DNA of 27,854 bases, taken from the NCBI GenBank assembly GCA_964581505.1, contig CAZOOR010000032.1, forward strand, positions 1-27,854, written 5' to 3'. Source of the stretch: CAZOOR01 sp964581505 (GTDB lineage: Bacteria; Bacteroidota; Ignavibacteria; Kapaibacteriales; UBA2268). Below the pieces are notes generated by a model. It had not been told where the DNA came from. It searched no databases and saw only the letters and a list, made by a program, of their open reading frames with translations. Position 1 is the stretch's first letter; each line of letters starts with the position of its first letter. The position numbers were made by a program, and so were the translations under genes. This document shows positions 18,202 to 25,927 of this stretch, piece after piece.

Positions 18202-18822
18202 ATGAAGCAACTATCGAAAGACACAGATATATATAAGACAATATCGGCAGAATGCGAAGCCGAACTGATTATTAAGAAATCAAAATTTATTGCTCAGGCA
18301 TTTCCGGTTAATACTAAGGATAAAGCCGAGGGCGTATTAAGTGTTATTAGGAAGAAACATTATAATGCAAATCATAATTGCTTTGCTTATGTGATTGGGC
18401 AGAAAGGCTTGGAATATAGATATTCTGATGATGGTGAACCAGCCGGAACAGCGGGTAAACCAATTTTATTTATGCTCAATAAATGGGATTATAAAGACAT
18501 TGTTCTGATAGTAACTCGATATTTCGGAGGGACGAAACTTGGTATCGGCGGTTTGTCGCGTGCTTATTCCGATGCTGCCGCACTCGTGCTGGAGCAATGC
18601 AAGGAAAAACCAATATACATTACGGAAAGAATAAAAATATTCTGTGGTTACGAAGACATTACGCCAATCAAAAGTCTTTTGGCTGATTATTCTGTAAGCC
18701 ATAATGAGGAATATCTCGATTCTGTAACAATTGAGGCGGATATTCCCGTTTCATTGACCGATGAGTTTTGTAATAGAATAACAAATTTAACAAGCGGCAG
18801 AGCCGGAACAATAAAGGTATAA
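18202..18822 (+). CDS. yigZ: YigZ/IMPACT family protein
   Basis: This 206-residue protein belongs to the YigZ/UPF0029 family, the bacterial relatives of eukaryotic IMPACT. Its biochemical role is poorly defined; a link to translation or to stress is suggested only by the IMPACT homology. Family motifs are SDDGEPAGTAGKPIL (75-89) and TRYFGGTKLGIGGLSRAYS (105-123), and the length is typical. It opens a tight plus-strand run: panC begins 2 bases after its stop. The ATG at 18202 has no strong ribosome binding site, and the 81 bases upstream hold no visible hairpin. The cytosolic location and family are secure; the function is not. Confidence 0.9.
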   Translation: MKQLSKDTDIYKTISAECEAELIIKKSKFIAQAFPVNTKDKAEGVLSVIRKKHYNANHNCFAYVIGQKGLEYRYSDDGEPAGTAGKPILFMLNKWDYKDIVLIVTRYFGGTKLGIGGLSRAYSDAAALVLEQCKEKPIYITERIKIFCGYEDITPIKSLLADYSVSHNEEYLDSVTIEADIPVSLTDEFCNRITNLTSGRAGTIKV

Positions 18823-18824
18823 TA

Positions 18825-19676
18825 ATGAAAATAATAAATACAATAAAAGAGATGCAAGAGATTGCAGATTCTTACAGAAAAGAGGGAAAAACTATTGCCT
18901 GTGTGCCAACAATGGGTTATTTGCACGAGGGACATTTGTCTTTAATTGAGTATGCAGATGCTAACTCTGATATTGTTGTTACCACTCTCTTTGTAAATCC
19001 ATTGCAATTTGCGCCCGGCGAGGATTTTGAAAAATATCCCAGAGATATTGACAGCGATTTCAACAAAGCAGAAAAGAGTGGTTCCGACTATCTGTTTATG
19101 CCGAATACTAAGGATATGTATTCTCCTGCGTTTCAGACTAATGTTCAAGTAACAGGAATTACTACCAAGTTCGAAGGTGAATTTCGTCCGGGACATTTTG
19201 ACGGAGTGGCAACAGTTGTCAATAAATTATTCAATGCCGTTAAACCGCACTTTGCTGTTTTCGGAAGAAAAGATTATCAGCAAACATTATTGATTAAACA
19301 GATGACAGCTGATTTGAATATGGATATTGACATTGTCGTACGTCCTACAATTCGCGAAGAAGATGGTCTGGCTAAAAGTTCAAGGAACGTTTATCTTAGT
19401 GATGAGGAAAGAGAAAAGGCAACCATTCTGTACAAGGCTTTAAAGGCAACAGAACAGTTAATGCTATCAGGTGAGCGGGAACGAAGTGTTATTAATAGGA
19501 AATTAAATGATGTGCTTATGAGTATATCAGGTATTGTAATCGACTACGCGGCGGCGGCTGTTGCAAATAATCTTGACGAACCTGAATTCTTTGCCGATGG
19601 TGACGGGATTGTTTTGCTCATTGCATTGCATTTGGGCAAGACTCGTCTTATTGATAACTTAATTGTAAAATTATAA
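18825..19676 (+). CDS. panC: Pantothenate synthetase
   Basis: PanC condenses pantoate with beta-alanine using ATP, the last step of vitamin B5 synthesis and thus a route to coenzyme A (EC 6.3.2.1). The 283-residue length is standard. Motifs in order: PTMGYLHEGH (28-37, nucleotide binding), FVNPLQF (56-62), GEFRPGHFDGVATV (118-131), FGRKDYQQ (146-153) and REEDGLAKSSRN (177-188). All are intact. An AAAGG at 18813-18817 may serve as the ribosome binding site. It lies 2 bases after the yigZ stop and 18 before hisS, so it is very likely co-transcribed with both. panB and panD are not in the window. Confidence 0.97.
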   Translation: MKIINTIKEMQEIADSYRKEGKTIACVPTMGYLHEGHLSLIEYADANSDIVVTTLFVNPLQFAPGEDFEKYPRDIDSDFNKAEKSGSDYLFMPNTKDMYSPAFQTNVQVTGITTKFEGEFRPGHFDGVATVVNKLFNAVKPHFAVFGRKDYQQTLLIKQMTADLNMDIDIVVRPTIREEDGLAKSSRNVYLSDEEREKATILYKALKATEQLMLSGERERSVINRKLNDVLMSISGIVIDYAAAAVANNLDEPEFFADGDGIVLLIALHLGKTRLIDNLIVKL

Positions 19677-19694
19677 TTACACGGATTTAGAAAT

Positions 19695-20942
19695 ATGATT
19701 CAAGCTATAAGAGGAACAAAAGACATTCTGCCGGATAATATTAGTAAATGGCATTATGTTGAAGAAAAATTTAAGAAAATTACGCAATTATTTGGTTATA
19801 AGGAACTTAGGACACCAATATTTGAAAAAACCGAAGTCTTTCATAGGACTATTGGCGAAGGGACGGATATTGTTAATAAGGAGATGTACACTTTTACGGA
19901 TAGAAGTGGCGATTCTATCACCTTGCGTCCTGAAATGACAGCGGCATTGGTTCGCTCACTTGTGCAGAATAATTTGCTTGCTCAAACAAAACTTCAACGA
20001 CTTTGGTATTTCGGTCCTTTCTTCAGATATGAAAGACCACAAAAAGGCAGGCAAAGACAGTTCCATCAGTTTGGAATTGAATGTCTCGGTTCTGAATTTG
20101 CGGAAAGTGATGTGGAAGTAATCCAACTGGCTGATGTCCTATTCAAATCATTGGGCATAACTGATTATAATTTAATTATTAATTCTCTCGGTAATGAAAA
20201 TTCCAGAAATCAATATCGTCTTGCATTCCTTGACTATTTGAAATCGGTAAAATCGGAATTATCTGACGATAGTCAAAATAGAATAGATACAAATCCCTTA
20301 CGTATTCTTGATTCGAAAGATGAAAATGATAAAAGGATATTGGAAAATGCACCTGTGATTTTAGATTATCTTGATGAGGAAAGTAAAGAACATTTTGATG
20401 CGGTAACAAAGGCTTTAAATGAATTAGACATTGACTTTACGATTAATCCTAAATTAGTTCGTGGACTTGATTATTACTCACATACTGTTTTTGAGTTTCA
20501 AAGCGAATATCTGGGTTCGCAGGATTCGTTTGGTGGTGGTGGTAGGTATGACGGTTTGGTTGAGCAGTTGGGCGGCAAATCAACACCGGCAGTGGGTTTT
20601 GCACTTGGGGTGGAAAGATTATTAATAATATTGGAGCAATTGGATATATTTAATAATATGGAAGATGAAATTGATTGCTATATAGTAATGCGTGGGAATG
20701 AACAATCTATTTATGCACAACAGGTAGCTTCAATATTGAGAGGGCAAGGCTTAAAAGTATTGAACGAACTGAATAGACGCTCTATGAAAGCACAAATGCG
20801 TGAAGCAAATCGTTCAAATGCCAAGTATGCAGTTATAATAGGTGAAGATGAAGTTAAGGAAAATAAAGTTATCCTGAAAAACTTAAAAGAGAGCAAGCAG
20901 GAGGAAGTATTGCTAACGGAACTGAATGGGTATAAATTCTAA
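19695..20942 (+). CDS. hisS: Histidyl-tRNA synthetase
   Basis: HisRS charges tRNA-His (EC 6.1.1.21). The 415-residue class II enzyme shows IRGTKDILP at the N-terminus, TLRPEMTAALVR (76-87), motif 2 around FFRYERPQKGRQRQFHQ (109-125), the histidine-binding RGLDYYSHTVFEF near 257-269, GGGGRYDGL near 280 and motif 3 PAVGFALGVERL near 298. A C-terminal anticodon-binding domain follows (IYAQQVASILRGQGLKV). Nothing essential is missing. Its stop TAA is followed immediately by the ATG of the histidine kinase with no gap, which implies coupled translation. The upstream ribosome binding site is weak (GGA at 19683). Confidence 0.97.
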   Translation: MIQAIRGTKDILPDNISKWHYVEEKFKKITQLFGYKELRTPIFEKTEVFHRTIGEGTDIVNKEMYTFTDRSGDSITLRPEMTAALVRSLVQNNLLAQTKLQRLWYFGPFFRYERPQKGRQRQFHQFGIECLGSEFAESDVEVIQLADVLFKSLGITDYNLIINSLGNENSRNQYRLAFLDYLKSVKSELSDDSQNRIDTNPLRILDSKDENDKRILENAPVILDYLDEESKEHFDAVTKALNELDIDFTINPKLVRGLDYYSHTVFEFQSEYLGSQDSFGGGGRYDGLVEQLGGKSTPAVGFALGVERLLIILEQLDIFNNMEDEIDCYIVMRGNEQSIYAQQVASILRGQGLKVLNELNRRSMKAQMREANRSNAKYAVIIGEDEVKENKVILKNLKESKQEEVLLTELNGYKF

Positions 20943-22181
20943 ATGAAATTACGGCAAACCATAGTAGATTGGATTTTTGTTAAAACCTTATCAAAATGGC
21001 AAATTAAAATACTTTTGCTACTTGTCGGATTATTCATTGTAATTTCGGCTGTTATTTTCACAAATATAATAGTTGATGAATTGGTTGCCCGAGAAACGAA
21101 ATCAATGAATTTATATACGGAATTGTATAAAAAATGGGCAGACCCGAACAGTAATGTTGATGAGTTTGATATCTTGATTAAACAAATTGTACCAATGATA
21201 ACATTTCCTATTATTATTACTGATAATAATGATGAACCATTGGAACCTTTTGAGGACTATACTTTGAATATTGAGATTGATACCTCATTGAGTAGCAAGG
21301 AACAGAAAGCCATATTAATGGATATGCTGGAAGATATGTCCGACAATTATGAACCGATAATTGTTGAGGACGAAGGAATAGTGCTATCGAAATTTTATTT
21401 TACTCATTCCGCATTGATTGACAGATTGCGGCTTTTCCCTCTTATAGAAATTCTTGTAATCGCAACATTTATTATCTTCGGTTATATTGCTTTCAGTAAT
21501 ATTAGAAAAAGTGAGGAATCCAAAGTATGGGTAGGAATGGCAAAGGAAGCGGCACATCAATTGGGTACGCCCTTATCCAGCCTATTGGCGTGGATTGAGA
21601 TAATTAAGTTTAATAAGGAGAATCCCAAAGCAATTGGGGAAACTCTCTCCGAAATGGAGAATGATGTTAATAGATTGAATATGATAGCGACACGTTTTTC
21701 TAAAATCGGTTCGATTCCAGAACTAACAAGACAAAACCTAAATGAACAAATAGAAAAGGTTTCGCAGTATTTTGAAAAACGTTTGCCTCATCTTGGTCGA
21801 AAAGTGAAGATAGTTAGGAAATTTGATAAGCAGTTTTATGCTGAAATAAATTCCGAACTTTTTGCTTGGGTCATTGAGAATTTGTTAAAGAATGCCGCAG
21901 AGTCGTTGGATATCGAAGAAGGAATTGTTTCGTTTTCTATGGCAGAAACATCAAAGAACAGAGTTGTTATCAGTGTTAAGGATAATGGTAAGGGTATGAA
22001 TAGCTCGCAAAGGCGGCAGGTATTCCTTCCGGGATTTACAACCAAGAAAAGAGGTTGGGGGCTGGGATTAAATCTCAGTAAGAGAATTGTTGAGGATTAT
22101 CACAAAGGACGGATTTATATTAAAGATACTGCTCCGGGCAAGGGGACAATATTCAATGTTGAGATTCCGATTAAATCTTAG
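20943..22181 (+). CDS. Membrane sensor histidine kinase with HQLGTP H-box
   Basis: This 412-residue kinase should phosphorylate an unknown response regulator. Transmembrane segments are about 22-44 and 164-186, enclosing a periplasmic sensor region of about 120 residues rich in acidic residues with no family I recognise. The phospho-acceptor is His205 in AAHQLGTPLSSLLAW; the usual Glu after the histidine is Gln206. The ATPase domain is complete: N-box ENLLKNAAES (Asn317), G1 DNGKGM (347-352), F-box FLPGFTTK (361-368) and G2 GWGLGLNL (371-378). No response regulator is adjacent, so it is an orphan. The gene starts immediately after the hisS stop. The Gln variant is, as I recall, common in Bacteroidota kinases. 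The kinase call is secure; the signal is unknown. Confidence 0.93.
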   Translation: MKLRQTIVDWIFVKTLSKWQIKILLLLVGLFIVISAVIFTNIIVDELVARETKSMNLYTELYKKWADPNSNVDEFDILIKQIVPMITFPIIITDNNDEPLEPFEDYTLNIEIDTSLSSKEQKAILMDMLEDMSDNYEPIIVEDEGIVLSKFYFTHSALIDRLRLFPLIEILVIATFIIFGYIAFSNIRKSEESKVWVGMAKEAAHQLGTPLSSLLAWIEIIKFNKENPKAIGETLSEMENDVNRLNMIATRFSKIGSIPELTRQNLNEQIEKVSQYFEKRLPHLGRKVKIVRKFDKQFYAEINSELFAWVIENLLKNAAESLDIEEGIVSFSMAETSKNRVVISVKDNGKGMNSSQRRQVFLPGFTTKKRGWGLGLNLSKRIVEDYHKGRIYIKDTAPGKGTIFNVEIPIKS

Positions 22182-22190
22182 AAGAAAAAC

Positions 22191-22220
22191 TTTTCAACAT
22201 TTTAATTAGAATGTGGAAAA
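22191..22220. other. Imperfect hairpin between the kinase gene and smc
   Basis: TTTTCAACATT (22191-22201) and AATGTGGAAAA (22210-22220) form an 11-base stem with one mismatch and an 8-base loop, starting 10 bases after the kinase stop. It is AT-rich and has no T-run on the plus strand, so it is a poor terminator. The rest of the 122-base gap to smc shows no confident promoter. Confidence 0.35.
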
Positions 22221-22303
22221 CTACAACTTGTCTGACTTTGTGATTTTCAATAAATTATAAGTTTATTTTAATTCTATTTGTAAATCGTTATTAATATATA
22301 TAA

Positions 22304-25300
22304 ATGCACTTAAAGAAATTAGAAATATTCGGTTTTAAATCATTTGCAAATAAAACCGTATTCACATTCGCACCGGGAATATCAGCAATAGTTGGTCCTA
22401 ACGGTTGCGGCAAAACCAATGTTGTAGATGCTATACGCTGGGCATTGGGTGAACAGAAAACCACTGTTCTACGTTCCGAACATATGGGTAATGTTATATT
22501 CAACGGAACGTCAAGCCGTAAGGCTCTTGGTATGGCGGAGGTCTCACTCATTCTTGAGAACGATAGAATGGTTTTGCCTGTCGAGTATTCCGAAGTAGTT
22601 GTTACCCGAAGATTGTACAGGGACGGCGATAGTAATTATTTTCTTAATAAAACCCAATGTAGATTAAAAGATATAACTAATCTTTTTCTAGATACCGGTA
22701 TGGGTGCCGATTCTTATTCGGTAATCGAATTGAAAATGGTCGAGGCTATTCTCAGTGGTAAAGCAGAGGAAAGAAGACGTTTAATCGAAGAAGCCGCCGG
22801 TATTAATAAGTATAAAATTCGGAGAAAAGAAGCGGTTAGAAAACTTGCCTATGTACAGACGGATTTAGTTAGAGTACAGGATATTGTCCTCGAAATCGAA
22901 AAACAAGTACGCTCTTTACAGCGTTCCAGTGCAAAGACAAAAAGATTTAATAAACTAAATCTGGAGTTATTGAAATTTCAGAAAGAGATAATATCTTATG
23001 ATTATATCAACTACAATAAGGATATTTCCGAATTTAAGGAAAAACTAAATGAGTTGAATAGCGATAAGATTAAAATCAATCAAGAAATTAGTGATTCCGA
23101 GAATTATTTGAAAAAGATTGAAAGTGATTATCATACTCTTGACGAAGAGTACGTAAAAGCACAGGAATCGGAAAGTTTGATTAAAGATGAAATTGCTTCT
23201 CTCAACCAAACATTTGCTGTTTCGAATGAGAAAATAAAATCGAATGAGGAAAATGTATCGCGATTCCAAAAAGAGATTACTCTATTAAAGGAGAAAAGAG
23301 AGGAATTGAATGAGGCGATAAATCTGACCGAGAGTAATATCGAGGAGAGGAAACAGGAACTTAATAAATATTCTATTGATTTGGATAATGAAAAAGATGT
23401 TTTTAATAAGTTTGAAAAATCAGTTTCCGAAGTCAGATACAAACTGAACAAAAAGAATGAAGAAATAATTAATAAGCGGAACAGAATTGAATCAATTCAA
23501 ACATCGCATACTAAGAGCGAGGGTAGAAAACTATTTCTTTCTTCAAAAATAAAAGAAAGTAATAATGAGATTAAATCATTGAATTCGGAAATTGATTCAC
23601 TTAAAGTCGAGATTAAGGATAACAATACTCAAACGGAATATTTGAAAGATGAAATTGAGAAAAAGAATAAGCAGCTTATTGAATATTCGCAGAAGAGAAA
23701 TGAGATAAACGGACTTATTGACGAAAAGAAAAAAGAACTAACGGATATTCGTGTTGCAATTGCTTCAAAAAATTCTGAGTATGAATTCTTATCGAACATT
23801 GAACTAAGTGATAATGCCGTCAATACTCTGATGAAAAGCAAGAAATGGCAAACCGAACAGCCAAAGCAAATGCTTATTGAACTTGTTAATATAGATGAGG
23901 AGTATAAACCTGCAATCGAATCATCGCTCGGACAATATGCAAATGTATTTATTGTCGAAAAAGAAAAAGAGGCAATGGAAGCCATTGCTTTACTCGAAGC
24001 GAGTAAATCCGGTAAAGCAGGATTTATCAGCCGTGAAAAAATTCCTAATATTAATGCTAATAAAATACAATTCAATATGTCCGGTGTTATTGGACTAATC
24101 AGTGAAGTTGCAGATGTTGATGATGATATTCGCAATATTTTAAGGGTGCTATTAAATAATTTTGTACTTGTGCAGGACTTAAATATTGCTCGTGAATTTC
24201 TTGCAAAATATCCAAGCTATCGTGCAATTACTCAAAAAGGTGAAATATTAGATGCTAACGGTTTTATTCGCGGTGGTTCGGTTTCCAAAAAGGAAGGTAT
24301 CTTTGTCGGGAAATCAAAACGGTTAAAAGAAATTGAAACAGCTCTGAAAAAACTGAATAAACAAATGGCGGACGCAGAGAAGAATCTCGAATCACTTTAC
24401 AAGGAACTAACAGACTATGCACTTGAGCGTCTTCAGAACGAGATTAAAAGTTATGAGAACGATTTATTTTATTCCGAAAAGACTGCCTCGCAATTAAAAT
24501 ATAAAATTGAAACAATTGAAAATAAAATAGATAATATTAAGGAAAATATATTCAATTTTGAAAAAGAAATCCAAGACATAGGAGAAGAAAAAACTTTATC
24601 CGTTTCCGAGCTGGAACAGCTGAGAACTGAAATGGAAAATAACAAGCAGGAAATGATTGAGATTAATAAGGAATTGCGTGTTGCCGAATCCGAATATTCA
24701 GAGAAAAGTGCTTTTGTTAAGAATATAGAGCTTCAATTAACTAAAATCCAAACACAGCTGGCAAACGAGGAAAGAGAAAAAGTTCGCATTCTGAATGAAC
24801 TGAAATCAAATGATTGGAAAACAAAATCATTGATGAATGAAATTGATACTGCAAAAAATGAAATTGAAAATCTGACATTGGATAAAGGCAATTTGGATAG
24901 TGAAATTGCAAAACTACTATCAGCGGCGGAAGCGGCTCAATTAAAGAGAGAGGAACTGCATCAGAGGAAACAAGAGCTTGAAGGACAAATCAATCAGCAT
25001 GAAGAAAATCTTGCTCGCTTACGTAAACGCTATGAATCCCTTGTCGAAGAGAGCCATAAAGTAGATTTGAAATTGAGTGAATTAAATATGAAACTTGAAT
25101 CTGTTATTGAGCAAAATAATGCACTCGAAGATGAAAAGTTAGATTTGGCTAACGCTACAATTCCTGAGGAGTTCAATGCAGAAGAAATAACAAACGCAAT
25201 TCAAGAGCTTCGCAATAAACTTTCCGCATTGGGGAATATTAACTTTATGGCACTTGAGGAATATGAAACAGAAAAAGAGCGTTTGGATTTCTATCATAAA

Positions 25301-25825
25301 CAAGTAAAGGATTTGACTGATTCCGAGAAAACTTTGCAGGATACAATTAACGAAATTAACGAAACTGCGGAAAATCTCTTTTTGAGTACATTTGAACAGA
25401 TAAAAATCCATTTTAAGCGACTATTCAAATCTTTGTTCTCGGAAGAAGCGGAAGCCGATATATTATTATCGGGTGAAAATATACTTGAATGTGATGTGGA
25501 ACTTGTGGCAAAACCGCCGGGCAAAAAGCCTCATTCAATTGATATGTTATCGGGTGGTGAGAAAACATTAACATCAATTGCTTTTCTTTTTGCGATTTAT
25601 CTCGTAAAGCCAAGTCCGTTTTGTATTCTTGATGAAGTTGATGCTCCGCTTGATGATGCCAATATTGATAAGTTTATCAATATGATAAAGGAGTTTAGCA
25701 AGAATATTCAGTTCCTTATTGTTACGCATAATAAGAGGACAATGGAGGCGGCGGACACAATGTATGGCATTACTCAGCAAGATGAAGGGATATCCAAAAT
25801 TGTTTCTGTGAAAATGGATAATTAA
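22304..25825 (+). CDS. smc: Chromosome segregation ATPase SMC
   Basis: SMC organises and compacts the chromosome as a dimer with ScpA and ScpB. The 1173-residue protein has the full layout: N-terminal head with Walker A GPNGCGKT (31-38), coiled coil about 170-495, hinge about 500-665 (including GVIGLISEV and RGGSVSKKEG), returning coil to about 1010, and C-terminal head with signature LSGGEKTL (from 1082) and Walker B CILDEVDAPLDD (Asp1110, Glu1111). The start MHLKKLEIFGFKSFA matches the family. In the segment where other SMCs read ISQG, this one reads IELK (141-144), so Leu143 replaces the expected Q-loop glutamine. scpA and scpB are not adjacent. A separate promoter is likely, given the 122-base gap, but none could be placed. 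Confidence 0.96.
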   Translation: MHLKKLEIFGFKSFANKTVFTFAPGISAIVGPNGCGKTNVVDAIRWALGEQKTTVLRSEHMGNVIFNGTSSRKALGMAEVSLILENDRMVLPVEYSEVVVTRRLYRDGDSNYFLNKTQCRLKDITNLFLDTGMGADSYSVIELKMVEAILSGKAEERRRLIEEAAGINKYKIRRKEAVRKLAYVQTDLVRVQDIVLEIEKQVRSLQRSSAKTKRFNKLNLELLKFQKEIISYDYINYNKDISEFKEKLNELNSDKIKINQEISDSENYLKKIESDYHTLDEEYVKAQESESLIKDEIASLNQTFAVSNEKIKSNEENVSRFQKEITLLKEKREELNEAINLTESNIEERKQELNKYSIDLDNEKDVFNKFEKSVSEVRYKLNKKNEEIINKRNRIESIQTSHTKSEGRKLFLSSKIKESNNEIKSLNSEIDSLKVEIKDNNTQTEYLKDEIEKKNKQLIEYSQKRNEINGLIDEKKKELTDIRVAIASKNSEYEFLSNIELSDNAVNTLMKSKKWQTEQPKQMLIELVNIDEEYKPAIESSLGQYANVFIVEKEKEAMEAIALLEASKSGKAGFISREKIPNINANKIQFNMSGVIGLISEVADVDDDIRNILRVLLNNFVLVQDLNIAREFLAKYPSYRAITQKGEILDANGFIRGGSVSKKEGIFVGKSKRLKEIETALKKLNKQMADAEKNLESLYKELTDYALERLQNEIKSYENDLFYSEKTASQLKYKIETIENKIDNIKENIFNFEKEIQDIGEEKTLSVSELEQLRTEMENNKQEMIEINKELRVAESEYSEKSAFVKNIELQLTKIQTQLANEEREKVRILNELKSNDWKTKSLMNEIDTAKNEIENLTLDKGNLDSEIAKLLSAAEAAQLKREELHQRKQELEGQINQHEENLARLRKRYESLVEESHKVDLKLSELNMKLESVIEQNNALEDEKLDLANATIPEEFNAEEITNAIQELRNKLSALGNINFMALEEYETEKERLDFYHKQVKDLTDSEKTLQDTINEINETAENLFLSTFEQIKIHFKRLFKSLFSEEAEADILLSGENILECDVELVAKPPGKKPHSIDMLSGGEKTLTSIAFLFAIYLVKPSPFCILDEVDAPLDDANIDKFINMIKEFSKNIQFLIVTHNKRTMEAADTMYGITQQDEGISKIVSVKMDN

Positions 25826-25915
25826 AAAAAATTACATAAATTCAATTATTTTTATTAAATTCTGTGACAAAATGAAAGTTAATGTGTCTATATAAATATG
25901 GAATTGTTAATTAAT

Positions 25916-25923
25916 AGGAAGAG
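25916..25923 (+). promoter_or_regulatory. Ribosome binding site that sets the propeller protein start
   Basis: AGGAAGAG lies just before the ATG at 25928. It favours that start over the in-frame ATG at 25898, which has no such site and would put ten extra residues before the signal peptide. Confidence 0.65.
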
Positions 25924-25927
25924 TATT

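Noticed and set aside
22273..22280. TCTATTTG as a Bacteroidota -7 element (TAnnTTTG) before smc
   Set aside because: One key base mismatches and the nearest upstream TTTG is 32 bases away, too far for the -33 element.
23629..24135. Minus-strand open frame of 168 codons within smc
   Set aside because: Ser/Ile/Phe-rich composition is typical of a shadow antisense to a coiled coil coding region, and it matches no family.
25898..25927. Longer start for the propeller protein at 25898
   Set aside because: The ATG at 25928 has AGGAAGAG in front of it and places a normal signal peptide at the N-terminus.
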